Shown one piece after another: positions 6,875 to 16,123 of a DNA stretch of 64,000 nucleotides (position 1 is its first letter; every line of letters begins with the position of its first letter). The stretch is taken from assembly GCA_017463145.1 (NCBI GenBank), contig JAFTPR010000011.1, positions 1-64,000 of the forward strand, in the 5' to 3' direction. The notes below the pieces were generated by a model. That model was not told the origin of the DNA and searched no databases. It saw nothing but the letters and a program-made list of their open reading frames with translations. The position numbers and the translations under genes are program-made. The stretch comes from Clostridia bacterium. GTDB taxonomy: Bacteria; Bacillota; Clostridia; Christensenellales; Borkfalkiaceae.

Positions 6875-7648
6875 ATGGCAGTTATCACTATGAAGCAGCT
6901 CTTGGAAGCAGGCGTTCACTTCGGTCATCAGACGAGAAAGTGGAATCCCAAAATGAAGAAGTACATCTTCGCGGCAAGAAACGATATTCACATTATCGAC
7001 ATGCAGGTTACGGCTAACCTTATCGAAGAAGCGTATGCGTTCGTTTGCGAATCGGTAAAAGCAGGCAAGTCCGTGCTTTTCGTCGGTACGAAGAAACAGG
7101 CGCAAGATGCAATTAAGGAAGAAGCGGAAAGATGCGGACAGTACTACGTAAATTCCCGTTGGCTCGGCGGTTGCTTGACCAATTTCAAGACAATGAGAAG
7201 CCGTGTGGAGAGATTGGAAAAGCTCGAAGCAATGGAAGCGAACGGCGATTTCGATCTTTTGCCCAAGAAAGAAGTTATGCTTCTTAAAAAGGAAATGGGC
7301 AAATTGCAGGCGAACCTCGGCGGTATCAAAACCATGAAGGCTATGCCCGGCGTTATGTTCGTGGTTGACCCGCACAATGAAGATATCGCAATCAAGGAAG
7401 CGAAGAAGCTCGGCATCAAGATCGTGGCTATTACGGACACGAACTGCGATCCTGACGAGATCGATTACGTTATCCCCGGCAACGACGACGCTATCCGCGC
7501 AATCAAATTGATTTCTTCCGTTATCGCAAACGCGGTAATCGAAGCGAATCAAGGCGAAGAAGCGGTCGTAGAACAGGCTGCGGAAGAAGTTGCGGCTGAA
7601 CCCGAATCTATCGAAGAAGTGGTTGCGGCGGCAGAAGAAAACGCGTAA
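6875..7648 (+). CDS. rpsB: 30S ribosomal protein S2
   Basis: A 257-residue S2, starting [20 protein letters not shown] with the conserved GTKKQAQ, SRWLGG and DTNCDP segments. It binds the back of the small ribosomal subunit. The last about 30 residues are an extra acidic Ala/Glu tail, common in Clostridia. GGAGGT lies 7 nt before ATG 6875. It is followed by tsf with a small hairpin between, as in most bacteria. Confidence 0.98.
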   Translation: MAVITMKQLLEAGVHFGHQTRKWNPKMKKYIFAARNDIHIIDMQVTANLIEEAYAFVCESVKAGKSVLFVGTKKQAQDAIKEEAERCGQYYVNSRWLGGCLTNFKTMRSRVERLEKLEAMEANGDFDLLPKKEVMLLKKEMGKLQANLGGIKTMKAMPGVMFVVDPHNEDIAIKEAKKLGIKIVAITDTNCDPDEIDYVIPGNDDAIRAIKLISSVIANAVIEANQGEEAVVEQAAEEVAAEPESIEEVVAAAEENA

Positions 7649-7656
7649 ACAAACAC

Positions 7657-7680
7657 ACTTGCCCGTCTTTGCGGGCAAGT
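7657..7680 (+). other. Hairpin between rpsB and tsf
   Basis: A 9-bp stem (ACTTGCCCG / CGGGCAAGT) with a 6-nt loop has no T run. It probably lowers read-through or protects the rpsB mRNA end rather than ending transcription. Confidence 0.55.
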
Positions 7681-7711
7681 ATTTCAAATAAGATAAAAGG
7701 AGATTATTATT

Positions 7712-8608
7712 ATGGCATATGTTGCAGCGGCAAAAGACGTAATGGCGCTCCGTAATAAGACGGGCGCGGGCGTTATGGAATGTAAAAAAGCGCTTACCGA
7801 CGCAGAAGGCGATATGGAGAAAGCAGTTGATCTGCTTCGTGAAAGAGGTATCGCAAAAGCGGATAAAAAGGCTTCCCGTATTGCGGCGGAGGGTATCGTT
7901 TCTTGCTATATCGAAGGCAAAACGGGCGTATTGATCGAATTGAACTGCGAATCGGACTTCGTTGCAAAGAACCCTCAATTTGCGGAAATCGCAACGGAAG
8001 CGGCGAAAGTGATCGTGAAAGAAAATCCCGCAAACGTAGAAGCGCTCCTTGCTTGCGCTTGCGAAGCAGGTACGGTAGAAGAATATTTGAAGAGCAAGAT
8101 TGCCGTTATCGGTGAGAAGATTGCAATCAGAAGATTCGTTCGCTACGAAACGAACGGTTTCTTGGAAAGCTATATCCACCTTGGCGGTAAGCTTGGCGTT
8201 ATGCTCGATATGAGCGGCGAGGCTACGGCGGAAGCGAAAGAAGTTGCGCACGACGTAACGTTGCAGGTAGCGTTCACGAAGCCCGCATACCTTACAAAGG
8301 ACGAGGTTTCCGCGGAAACGCTTGAAAAAGAGAAGGCTGTATTGAAGCAACAGGCAATGAACGAGGGCAAGCCCGAAGCAATCGCAGAAAAGATGGTTAT
8401 GGGCAGAATTAAGAAGTTCTATGAAGAAAACTGCTTGCTTGAACAGGCGTTCATTAAAGACGATTCCAAGAAAGTGAGCGATTTGTTGAAGAGCGGCAAC
8501 ACCGCTATCAACAAGTTCGTGTTCTACGTAATGGGCGAAGGTCTTGAAAAGAAGAGCGAGGATTTGAGCGAAGAAGTTGCAAAGCAAGTTGCGGCTATGA
8601 AAAAATAA
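7712..8608 (+). CDS. tsf: Elongation factor Ts
   Basis: A 298-residue EF-Ts, the nucleotide exchange factor for EF-Tu. The N-terminal UBA-like domain (VMALRNKTGAGVMECKKAL) and the core motif ELNCESDFVAKN are intact. AAGGAGATTATTATT precedes the ATG. It shares a transcript with rpsB and ends in a clear terminator. Confidence 0.98.
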   Translation: MAYVAAAKDVMALRNKTGAGVMECKKALTDAEGDMEKAVDLLRERGIAKADKKASRIAAEGIVSCYIEGKTGVLIELNCESDFVAKNPQFAEIATEAAKVIVKENPANVEALLACACEAGTVEEYLKSKIAVIGEKIAIRRFVRYETNGFLESYIHLGGKLGVMLDMSGEATAEAKEVAHDVTLQVAFTKPAYLTKDEVSAETLEKEKAVLKQQAMNEGKPEAIAEKMVMGRIKKFYEENCLLEQAFIKDDSKKVSDLLKSGNTAINKFVFYVMGEGLEKKSEDLSEEVAKQVAAMKK

Positions 8609-8626
8609 GAACCGAAAGATAAAAAA

Positions 8627-8651
8627 GCGAGGTTTTCACCTCGCTTTTTTT
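8627..8651 (+). terminator. Terminator of rpsB-tsf
   Basis: The stem GCGAGGT / ACCTCGC with a TTTC loop is extended by A-T pairs and followed by eight T. Confidence 0.92.
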
Positions 8652-8730
8652 CGTGCGCTGTCTTAAATGCGGCAAAGAAAAAATTGTCGAAAAAATTTTT
8701 AAATTTCACGCAATTTTTTTGTAATTTATA

Positions 8731-8759
8731 TAGCTTTATTTGAAGAAATATGGTATAAT
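8731..8759 (+). promoter_or_regulatory. Extended -10 promoter of the pyrH operon
   Basis: TGgTATAAT gives a strong extended -10 at 8751-8759. The -35 (TAGCTT, 17 bp upstream) is weak. Transcription would start about 40 nt before pyrH. Confidence 0.6.
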
Positions 8760-8807
8760 AATTAAAATGCGTGTAATGCGCGTCGATTTATAACAGAGGA
8801 GAAGTAT

Positions 8808-9515
8808 ATGGAACCTATCTACAAGAGAGTATTGTTGAAGCTTTCGGGGGAAGCGCTTGCGGGAGATCAGCGTTTCGGGCTGAACCACGAAGTAATTGCG
8901 CCCGTTGTGGAGCAAATCGTGCAGTTGCATAATATGGGCGTGCAAGTAGGGCTTGTTATCGGCGGCGGAAATTTCTGGCGCGGGCGGCAGGGTACGAATA
9001 TGGACAGAACGACTGCCGACCATATGGGTATGCTTGCAACGGTAATGAATTCCCTGGCAATGATGGACGCTATTGAGCAGCGCGGCGTGCCCGTACGTGT
9101 GCAGACGGCTCTCGATATGGTTTCTCTTGCCGAGCCGTTTATTTTGCGTAAAGCTCTCCGCCATTTTGAAATGGGCAGAATCGTTATTTTCGCTTGCGGT
9201 ACGGGCAACCCGTACTGCTCTACGGACACGGCGGCGGCGCTTCGTGCTTGCGAGATTGATGCGGACATTTTGTTGATGGCAAAGAACGTAGACGGTATTT
9301 ACGATTCTGACCCCAAGACAAACCCGTTCGCAAGAAAGTACGAATGTTTGCGGTATGCGGATATCATCAATCAAGGTTTAAAGGTAATCGATTTTACCGC
9401 CGCAACAATGTGTATGGAAAATAACGTACCTACGCTTGCATTCGGCTTGAATGAGGAAAATTCTATCGTTCGCGCCGTGTGCGGGGAAAAACTCGGTACG
9501 CTTATCAAAGTATAA
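8808..9515 (+). CDS. pyrH: UMP kinase
   Basis: A 235-residue UMP kinase that converts UMP to UDP in pyrimidine nucleotide synthesis. It starts with the typical KRVLLKLSGEAL and carries VIGGGNFWRG for phosphate binding plus the DTAAALRACEI and DGIYDSDP segments. AGAGGAG precedes ATG 8808. It heads the operon pyrH-frr-uppS-cdsA-dxr-rseP. Confidence 0.98.
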   Translation: MEPIYKRVLLKLSGEALAGDQRFGLNHEVIAPVVEQIVQLHNMGVQVGLVIGGGNFWRGRQGTNMDRTTADHMGMLATVMNSLAMMDAIEQRGVPVRVQTALDMVSLAEPFILRKALRHFEMGRIVIFACGTGNPYCSTDTAAALRACEIDADILLMAKNVDGIYDSDPKTNPFARKYECLRYADIINQGLKVIDFTAATMCMENNVPTLAFGLNEENSIVRAVCGEKLGTLIKV

Positions 9516-9537
9516 AATAGCAAAAGGAGATATAAAA

Positions 9538-10110
9538 ATGATTGAAAACGAAAAAGTAGAAGAGATGATGCTCGAATTGGAAGAAAAGTCCGAAAACACT
9601 ATTAAGGCGTTGGAAAATGATTATGCAGCAATTCGTACGGGTAGAGCGAATCCCCGTATTCTTGACAGAATCGAGGTAGAGGCGTACGGCGGTATGAGTA
9701 AGCTGATCGAGCTTGGTAATATTTCCGCTTTGGACGCGCGTTGCTTGCAGATCAATCTTTGGGATAAATCCTTGCTTAAAGCTGTTGAAAAGGCGATTTT
9801 GCAATCGAATATCGGGCTTACGCCCTCTAACGACGGACAAGTTATTCGTCTTGTATTCCCCGTAATGACGGAGGAGAGAAGAAAGGAACTTGTAAAGCAG
9901 GCGAAGAAGACGGGCGAGGATGCAAAGGTTGCGCTTCGTAATCACCGCCGCGAAGCGATGGACGTGCTTAAAAAGATGAAGACAGCCAAGGAGCTTTCCG
10001 AAGATGAGGTTTCTTCCTGTGAAGCGGACGTAGAAAAGACGGTTTCGGGCTATATGTCCACGCTCGAAAACATTATTTCCGCAAAAGAAAAGGAATTGAT
10101 GTCTATTTAA
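9538..10110 (+). CDS. frr: Ribosome recycling factor
   Basis: A 190-residue RRF, which with EF-G splits post-termination ribosomes. ATG 9538 was chosen because AAAGGAGA lies 8 nt upstream and the product then has the family length. The typical IRTGRANP and VRLVFP-like motif regions and the C-terminal coiled helix (KKMKTAKELSEDE) are present. It is 22 bp behind pyrH and 3 bp before uppS. Confidence 0.97.
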   Translation: MIENEKVEEMMLELEEKSENTIKALENDYAAIRTGRANPRILDRIEVEAYGGMSKLIELGNISALDARCLQINLWDKSLLKAVEKAILQSNIGLTPSNDGQVIRLVFPVMTEERRKELVKQAKKTGEDAKVALRNHRREAMDVLKKMKTAKELSEDEVSSCEADVEKTVSGYMSTLENIISAKEKELMSI

Positions 10111-10113
10111 GCT

Positions 10114-10830
10114 ATGCAAGGGAATAAAATAGTGGAAGGAATAAAGCTTCCCCGCCATATCGCAATCATTATGGACGGAAACGGGCGTTGGGCAAAAAAA
10201 CGCTTGATGCCCCGTTCCTTTGGTCACCGCCAAGGCATGGAGCGCATGGTAGGCTTGTTAGAACACGCGTTTGATTTGGGCGTGGAATACGTCACCGTGT
10301 ATGCGTTGTCTACGGAAAATCTTAAACGTCCGCAAGAGGAACTTGCGGGGTTGTACGATTTAATCCGTAAGCATTTCGTTTCGTATATGGAGCGGGTGTG
10401 CGCCCGTGGTGTGCGGTTGCGCGTGATTGGGGATATTTCCCCGTTGCCTTGCGACGTGCAGGAGATTTTGCGCGGTTCGGAACAGAAATCGGCGCATTAC
10501 GAGGGGAAAGGAATTAACGTGGCGCTTTGCTACGGCTCGCGCGCGGAACTTGTTCGCGCGGTCAATCTTGCCGTGGCGCGGGGGGAAACGGTTACGGAAG
10601 CAAGTCTTTCGGGGCTTTTATATACAGCGGGTCAGCCCGACCCTGAATTGCTTATCCGTACGGGCAAGGAAATACGGCTTTCTAACTTTTTGCTGTATCA
10701 ATGCGCGTATGCGGAACTGTACTTCTCGGATAAAATGTTCCCCGAATTTTCGGATAAGGATTTAGAGGACGCGATTGTGTGGTTTTCAAACCGTACGCGT
10801 CGGTTCGGCAAGACGGACGAACAGCTTTAA
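10114..10830 (+). CDS. uppS: Undecaprenyl diphosphate synthase
   Basis: A cis-prenyltransferase of 238 residues making C55-PP, the lipid carrier for cell-wall precursors. The catalytic motif IIMDGNGRWAKKR, the YALSTENLKRP segment and a C-terminal RTGKEIRLSNFLLYQ are present; the last departs from the usual RTGGE-R. ATG 10114 lies just 3 nt behind the frr stop, with no close Shine-Dalgarno sequence. GTG 10132 with AAGGGAA upstream is an alternative start. cdsA follows. Confidence 0.95.
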   Translation: MQGNKIVEGIKLPRHIAIIMDGNGRWAKKRLMPRSFGHRQGMERMVGLLEHAFDLGVEYVTVYALSTENLKRPQEELAGLYDLIRKHFVSYMERVCARGVRLRVIGDISPLPCDVQEILRGSEQKSAHYEGKGINVALCYGSRAELVRAVNLAVARGETVTEASLSGLLYTAGQPDPELLIRTGKEIRLSNFLLYQCAYAELYFSDKMFPEFSDKDLEDAIVWFSNRTRRFGKTDEQL

Positions 10831-10866
10831 AGTTTTTACATCAACGTTACGCAGGAGGTAGCTCCC

Positions 10867-11784
10867 TTGAAAATCAGATTGATCTCAGGTACTTGCTATA
10901 TTGCCATATTGCTCGGATTTTTCTTGTTGAAGATATTCGTGCACGATTTATGTTTCGACCTTTTAACCTACGCCTTTTCCTTGATCGGCACGTTTGAAAT
11001 GGTGCGGGCAATGGGGGAGAAAATGACGAAATCCGAACGGGTAATCGTTCGGGTATTTTCCGTTCTTTGCGTACCTGCCTGTACGATAGCCGAAACGTTT
11101 TTCCGCTACGGCGTGCATATTACGGGCGTTATGTTTACGGTGCTCGGCGTGGTGCTTTTGTCTTTACTCGTGATTCGTCACGAGGAAACGACCCCCGAAA
11201 ATATCGGCGTTTCGTTTTTTGCGGCGGTGTACCCTGCCATTATGCTTACCGTGTTGGTGCTCACTAACCACGTATCCGATTCGTTGGCTTTGGAGATGGA
11301 TAGATTCCCCGTTGCGCTTGCAAAAATCGGTTTCAATTCCGATTTGCTGATACTCTTTATTTTCGTCGTTTCGCCTGTTGCGGATTCGCTTGCATACGTA
11401 TTCGGCAGGTTGTTCGGGAAGAAAATTCCCGATAAAATGGCACCGTCTATCAGTCCCAATAAGACGATTATCGGTGGGGTTGGCGGGCTTCTCGGCGGCG
11501 TACTTGCGGGTATTGTTCTGTATTTTATTTACAATGCAATCGTGGTGGGTAGCTACGTCGATATGCATATTTGGTTGCCCGTGTATGTCGCTATCGGTTT
11601 TTTGGCAGCGGCGGCGACCGCTTTTGGCGATTTGGTAGAAAGTTGCATCAAACGTAAAATCGGCATTAAAGATATGGGCAATATTATGCCCGGGCACGGC
11701 GGGATTCTCGACAGGATAGACGGTACGCTCTTTGCAAGTGTTGCCGTGTACCTTGCGTTTATGCTGATTGTGCGAATTTTGTGA
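10867..11784 (+). CDS. cdsA: Phosphatidate cytidylyltransferase
   Basis: A 305-residue multi-pass membrane enzyme forming CDP-diacylglycerol from phosphatidic acid and CTP. About eight hydrophobic helices are visible, and the C-terminal CdsA signature DLVESCIKRKIGIKDMG...PGHGGILDRID is complete. Translation starts at TTG 10867 behind GCAGGAGG. It is in an operon with uppS and dxr, as in B. subtilis. Confidence 0.95.
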   Translation: MKIRLISGTCYIAILLGFFLLKIFVHDLCFDLLTYAFSLIGTFEMVRAMGEKMTKSERVIVRVFSVLCVPACTIAETFFRYGVHITGVMFTVLGVVLLSLLVIRHEETTPENIGVSFFAAVYPAIMLTVLVLTNHVSDSLALEMDRFPVALAKIGFNSDLLILFIFVVSPVADSLAYVFGRLFGKKIPDKMAPSISPNKTIIGGVGGLLGGVLAGIVLYFIYNAIVVGSYVDMHIWLPVYVAIGFLAAAATAFGDLVESCIKRKIGIKDMGNIMPGHGGILDRIDGTLFASVAVYLAFMLIVRIL

Positions 11785-11790
11785 GGCTGT

Positions 11791-12942
11791 ATGAAAAGGA
11801 TAGCGCTAATCGGTTCGACGGGTTCAATCGGGCGGCAGACTTGCTCCGTTGCGCTTCGTCATCCCGATAAATTTCAAATAGAAAGCCTTGTGTCAAACGC
11901 TTCTGCGGACGTATTTTTGGAGCAGGTGCGTACGTTCAAACCCAAATATGCCGCGCTTGCGGACGAGGCGGCGGGGAGGCGGATTAAAGAGTTTATTCCA
12001 AGCGGCGTTACGTTTGCCTACGGCAAGGCGGCGGCGATAGAAGGCGTTTGTTACGGCGATACCGCCGTGGTTGCGGCGACGGGGTTTGCTGGCTTGCAAT
12101 ATTCGCTTAAAGCGATAGACGAAAAAAAGGATATTGCCCTTGCCAACAAGGAAACGCTCGTTTGCGGCGGACAGCTTGTAATGGATAAAATCCAAAGGGC
12201 AGGTACGCGTCTAATGCCTGTCGACAGCGAACATTCTGCGCTTTGGCAGGCGCTTGGTTTCCGTTTGGACGCGCCTTTCCGTCGGCTTATTATCACCGCC
12301 AGCGGCGGTCCGTTTTACGGCAAGAGCCGTGCAGAGCTTGCGCTTGTCACACCTGCTTCTGCGCTGAAACACCCCACGTGGCAAATGGGCGCAAAAATTA
12401 CAATCGATTCGGCAACGTTGCTCAATAAAGGCTTTGAGGTAATCGAGGCAAAGTGGCTGTATTCTTGTCTGCTTGAAAAAATTCATACGGTGGTACAACC
12501 TGAGAGTATTATCCATTCCATGGTGGAATTTGAAGACGGCGGTATTTTGGCGCAGATGAGCTATCCAAGCATGGAGTTGCCTATTCAAATTGCTCTTACG
12601 TATCCCGAGCGTTTCGATTGCGGTTTAAAGCCGTTGGACTTTGAAAAGCTCGGTGCAATACGGTTTTTGCCGCTCGATCGGAAAGCGTTTCCTTGTTATG
12701 ATTTGGCGTTGACGGCGGCGGAGCTTGCGGATAATTATCCCTGCGCGCTCAATGGTGCGGGCGAGGTTGCCGTGCGTGCGTTTCTCGACGAAAAAATCTC
12801 CTTTTTGCAGATCGCCGATACCATTGCCTATGCGCTTGAAAAAACGGAACGGCAAGCCGCTACGTCGTACGAGGTGTTAGGGGAAACGGACTTGCGGGCA
12901 AGAGCGCTTGCGAGCGAGTTCATAACAAAAGAGGGAAAATAA
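11791..12942 (+). CDS. dxr: 1-deoxy-D-xylulose 5-phosphate reductoisomerase
   Basis: A 383-residue enzyme of the MEP isoprenoid pathway, converting DXP to MEP with NADPH. Visible are the Rossmann start ALIGSTGSIGRQT, LANKETLVCGG, the metal site MPVDSEHSALWQ, and TASGGPF. The start is 6 nt after cdsA. Its product feeds undecaprenyl synthesis by UppS in the same operon. Confidence 0.97.
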   Translation: MKRIALIGSTGSIGRQTCSVALRHPDKFQIESLVSNASADVFLEQVRTFKPKYAALADEAAGRRIKEFIPSGVTFAYGKAAAIEGVCYGDTAVVAATGFAGLQYSLKAIDEKKDIALANKETLVCGGQLVMDKIQRAGTRLMPVDSEHSALWQALGFRLDAPFRRLIITASGGPFYGKSRAELALVTPASALKHPTWQMGAKITIDSATLLNKGFEVIEAKWLYSCLLEKIHTVVQPESIIHSMVEFEDGGILAQMSYPSMELPIQIALTYPERFDCGLKPLDFEKLGAIRFLPLDRKAFPCYDLALTAAELADNYPCALNGAGEVAVRAFLDEKISFLQIADTIAYALEKTERQAATSYEVLGETDLRARALASEFITKEGK

Positions 12943-12960
12943 GAATACGAGGTTACAAGG

Positions 12961-14169
12961 TTGATTATTACGAATAATTTGTTGTCGTTTGCAAGCGTAA
13001 TGAAAAGTATCGGCGGGGTAATTCTTGCTATCGTCATTTTGCTTGCTATGGTGACGATTCACGAATTTGGGCATTACGTGGCGGGAAAAATTTTGCGTTT
13101 CAAGATTAACGAATTTTCCGTCGGCTTCGGTCCTGCCATTTGGAAAAAACGCAGTAAAAAAACGGGAGAACTGTTTGCGCTCCGTGTCGTACCTCTCGGC
13201 GGGTATTGTGCTTTTGACGGCGAGGACGAGTATGAGGAAGAGTCGCAAGAAACACCGCCGTTTGAAGAACTGCAAACGGAAGAAAAAACAGAAAAAGACG
13301 GAGGCGTGTCCGAAACGAAAGCGGAGGAGAGCGAAGAATATCCCACCCCGCAGGGCGAACGCTTCAACGACCAAGCGCCTTGGAAACGTATTATCGTGCT
13401 GATTGCGGGCGCAATGATGAATTACCTGCTTGCATTGCTTATCATTATTTGTATGTTTGCCTTTATCGGCAGACCCGTGTATAAGGTGCAAGAGGAATAT
13501 CCCGAATCGGCGGAGAACGTCGAGGTGGTGGACAGCGCGCTGAACACGGGCGACGTGATTTTAAAAATCGACGGCAAAAATACCTACCTTATTACCGATT
13601 ACGTCGATATCCTCAACGGTAAAAAAGCGGGGGATACGGTTGCAGTCACCGTAATACGGGCGGGCAAAACGCAAACCGTACAAATGACCTTGCAAAAGGA
13701 CGCTTCGTTTGTGAATATGTCCGATACGCAAACGCTTTTAAAAAGTATGGGTATTTACGGTCTGTACACCGTGCAAACAAGGCAAGGTTTTGGCGCAACG
13801 CTTGGACATTCGTTTATGTATTCCTTTAAGATCGGCGGGTCAATACTTCGATCTCTGGGCGAACTGTTGACGGGTAAAATGGGCTTGGAGGCAATGGGCG
13901 GACCTGTTACAACAATCAAGGTTACGTCTGAGGCGGCTTCGAGCAGTTTACTTTCTTTCCTGAATATTGCGGCGTTTATCGGGGTAAATCTTGCCGTGTT
14001 CAATCTGCTTCCGATTCCCGCGCTCGACGGGTGTAAGGTCATTTTCTGTATTATAGAATGGATACGGAAAAAACCTGTGAACAGAAAGGTGGAAACTATG
14101 ATCCATTTTATCGGCATTATCTTCCTGTTCGGGTTTGCCATACTCGTCGATATTTTGCAATTCTTTTAA
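12961..14169 (+). CDS. rseP: Site-2 protease RseP/RasP with acidic insertion
   Basis: A 402-residue intramembrane zinc protease. The active-site HEFGH (MVTIHEFGHYVAG) is near the N terminus, a PDZ domain lies at about 175-240, and the C-terminal NLLPIPALDG motif supplies the metal-binding Asp. Between the first helix and the PDZ there is a Glu-rich linker of about 45 residues (near EESQETPPFEELQTEEK) that is not part of the usual domain core. A TTG start at 12961 is assumed, with ATG 13000 as an alternative. It cleaves anti-sigma factors and signal peptide remnants in other species. It ends the pyrH operon. Confidence 0.93.
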   Translation: MIITNNLLSFASVMKSIGGVILAIVILLAMVTIHEFGHYVAGKILRFKINEFSVGFGPAIWKKRSKKTGELFALRVVPLGGYCAFDGEDEYEEESQETPPFEELQTEEKTEKDGGVSETKAEESEEYPTPQGERFNDQAPWKRIIVLIAGAMMNYLLALLIIICMFAFIGRPVYKVQEEYPESAENVEVVDSALNTGDVILKIDGKNTYLITDYVDILNGKKAGDTVAVTVIRAGKTQTVQMTLQKDASFVNMSDTQTLLKSMGIYGLYTVQTRQGFGATLGHSFMYSFKIGGSILRSLGELLTGKMGLEAMGGPVTTIKVTSEAASSSLLSFLNIAAFIGVNLAVFNLLPIPALDGCKVIFCIIEWIRKKPVNRKVETMIHFIGIIFLFGFAILVDILQFF

Positions 14170-14179
14170 AAAAATTACG

Positions 14180-14214
14180 GGCTGTCAAGTAAAAATGCTT
14201 GACAGCCGTTTTTT
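14180..14214 (+). terminator. Terminator of the pyrH-rseP operon
   Basis: A 10-bp stem (GGCTGTCAAG / CTTGACAGCC) with an 8-nt loop is followed by GTTTTTT. Its 3' arm contains the TTGACA of the next promoter. Confidence 0.88.
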
Positions 14215-14227
14215 AATGTTGTATAAT
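14199..14227 (+). promoter_or_regulatory. Consensus promoter of ylxM-ffh, overlapping the terminator
   Basis: Perfect TTGACA (14199-14204), a 17-bp spacer and TATAAT (14222-14227). The -35 element is the 3' arm of the upstream terminator hairpin. Confidence 0.85.
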
Positions 14228-14244
14228 GTTTACACGGAGGGGAT

Positions 14245-14658
14245 ATGAAGAACGACGATTTGCGGTTTATGCGGCTTTGGGATTTGTATTCCCCGCTACT
14301 CACCGCCACGCAAAAGGAAATAACCGATCTGTATTTTAACTTCGATCTTTCCTTGGGCGAGATTGCCGAACAAAAGGGCGTATCCCGTCAAAGCGTTTCG
14401 GACTGTTTGCAAAAATGCAGAAAACAGTTGGAAAAGTACGAGGAAAAGCTTTGCTTTTCAAAAGTGCTTGACGAGCTTTCTTTGGAGTATTCTGCTTATA
14501 TGACGGAAACGCAACGCTTTATCGAGGCAAACAAGGACGCGTATCCGCCGCTGGAAACGCTTCAAGCGAAGCTAGACGGCGTATTGCAATCCTTCGGTGA
14601 AGAAAAGCTCAAAACAGAGGGCGGCGAGATTGTCGGTAAGGCGTTTCGAGAGGAATAA
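14245..14658 (+). CDS. ylxM: YlxM-type HTH protein of the SRP locus
   Basis: A 137-residue protein. The N-terminal sigma-region-4-like helix-turn-helix (LSLGEIAEQKGVSRQSVSDCLQKC) matches YlxM, which binds Ffh and modulates SRP in Gram-positives. The C-terminal half is a helical extension. It starts at ATG 14245 behind CACGGAGGGG and lies 10 bp before ffh, the classic arrangement. Confidence 0.9.
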   Translation: MKNDDLRFMRLWDLYSPLLTATQKEITDLYFNFDLSLGEIAEQKGVSRQSVSDCLQKCRKQLEKYEEKLCFSKVLDELSLEYSAYMTETQRFIEANKDAYPPLETLQAKLDGVLQSFGEEKLKTEGGEIVGKAFREE

Positions 14659-14668
14659 GGAGTTATAA

Positions 14669-15988
14669 ATGGCTTTATTCGGTTCATTATCGGAAAGATT
14701 AAATCATATATTTTCCAAGCTGACCAAGCGCGGTAAGCTGACGGAGCTTGAAATTCGCGGCGCAATGCGAGAGGTGCGTATTGCCCTGTTGGAAGCGGAC
14801 GTGAATTTAAAAGTGGCAAAACAATTTATTGCCGACGTTTCGGAAAAGGCGGTGGGGCAGGAAATCTTGTCCTCGCTCAACCCTGCGCAACAGGTAGTTA
14901 AGATTGTCAACGAAGAGTTGATTGCCTTGATGGGCTCGAAAAATGCAAAGATTGAAGTTGCGCCCAAGCTTCCTACCGTGATTATGATGTGTGGGTTGCA
15001 GGGTGCGGGTAAAACCACGCTTTGTGGTAAACTTGCATTGCAACTGAAAAAACAGGGCAAAAAGCCCTTGCTTGTGGCGGGGGATATCTACCGCCCTGCG
15101 GCGATTACACAGCTGCAAGTCGTAGGCAAGAACGCGCAGGTGGAAGTGTTTGAGAAAGGTACGCAAAGCCCCGTAAAAACTGCAAAGCAAGCAATTGAAT
15201 ACGCCCGTTCCATGAATTACGATACCGTTATTTTGGATACGGCAGGGCGTTTGCAGATAGACGAAACGCTGATGCAAGAGCTTGAAAATATCAAAAAGGA
15301 AGTGGAGGTCACGGAAACGTTGCTCGTTGTAGATGCTATGACGGGGCAAGAAGCGGTCAACGTGGCGGAAACGTTCAATGAAAGGCTGGAAGTGACGGGG
15401 GTCATCTTGACGAAATTGGACGGCGATACGCGCGGCGGTGCTTGTCTTTCGATTCGCGCGGTCACGGGCAAGCCGATTAAGTTTATCGGTGTGGGCGAAA
15501 AGCTGACGGACCTCGAACCTTTTTATCCCGACAGAATGGCTTCTCGAATCCTCGGTATGGGCGACGTGCTTTCCCTTATCGAAAAGGCGCAACAAGCCAT
15601 TACGGAAGAGGATGCGAAGAAAATGCAGCAGAAAATGCTTGCCAATTCGTTTACGCTTTCTGATTATCTTGAACAGTTTTCAATGATGAAAAAGATGGGC
15701 GGCGCGCAAGCTATGCTTTCTATGCTCCCCGGCGCGGGAAAGTTGAAAGTGGGTGAGGGTGATATCGACGAGAAAAAAATCGAGCGCACGAAAGCGATCA
15801 TTCTTTCCATGACGCAAGCGGAACGGGATAACCCGTCCATTATCGAGAGCAAGAGAAAACGCCGTATTGCAGCCGGTTCGGGAACAAGCGTACAAGAAGT
15901 CAATCAGCTTTTGAAACAATTTGAGCAGACGAAAATGTTGATGAAGCAGTTGAAGGGGGGGAAGGGTCGCTTCCGCTTACCTTTTTAA
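14669..15988 (+). CDS. ffh: Signal recognition particle GTPase Ffh
   Basis: A 439-residue SRP54 homologue that targets nascent membrane proteins. The N domain is followed by the G domain with P-loop GLQGAGKTTLCGK, DTAGRLQID and TKLDGDTRGG, then the Met-rich M domain (MQQKMLANSFTLSDYLEQFSMMKKMGG). The C terminus is short and glycine/basic. No terminator follows; rpsP lies 135 bp downstream after a copy of the dispersed repeat. Confidence 0.98.
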   Translation: MALFGSLSERLNHIFSKLTKRGKLTELEIRGAMREVRIALLEADVNLKVAKQFIADVSEKAVGQEILSSLNPAQQVVKIVNEELIALMGSKNAKIEVAPKLPTVIMMCGLQGAGKTTLCGKLALQLKKQGKKPLLVAGDIYRPAAITQLQVVGKNAQVEVFEKGTQSPVKTAKQAIEYARSMNYDTVILDTAGRLQIDETLMQELENIKKEVEVTETLLVVDAMTGQEAVNVAETFNERLEVTGVILTKLDGDTRGGACLSIRAVTGKPIKFIGVGEKLTDLEPFYPDRMASRILGMGDVLSLIEKAQQAITEEDAKKMQQKMLANSFTLSDYLEQFSMMKKMGGAQAMLSMLPGAGKLKVGEGDIDEKKIERTKAIILSMTQAERDNPSIIESKRKRRIAAGSGTSVQEVNQLLKQFEQTKMLMKQLKGGKGRFRLPF

Positions 15989-15992
15989 CGAC

Positions 15993-16030
15993 ATATATAC
16001 TTCGTAATACTTCGTTGCGCTTACGTTTCC
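15993..16030 (+). repeat. Dispersed intergenic repeat, copy A (5' part)
   Basis: ATATACTTCGTAATACTTCG followed by a GCGCTTACGTTTCC-like segment matches the 5' half of copies D and E at 61583 and 61712 with a few substitutions. It lies between ffh and rpsP. Confidence 0.6.
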
Positions 16031-16123
16031 TTTGTGTAATACAAGGGCATAATTGAGAAACAAACGGGGAAACCCGATTGGAATATAAGAAAAAATTTTT
16101 AAGATACTTTGGAGGTATTTATT

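Noticed and set aside
6815..8587. 590-codon open frame antisense to rpsB and tsf
   Set aside because: It is a shadow frame with phenylalanine- and histidine-rich, low-complexity composition, fully opposite two certain genes.
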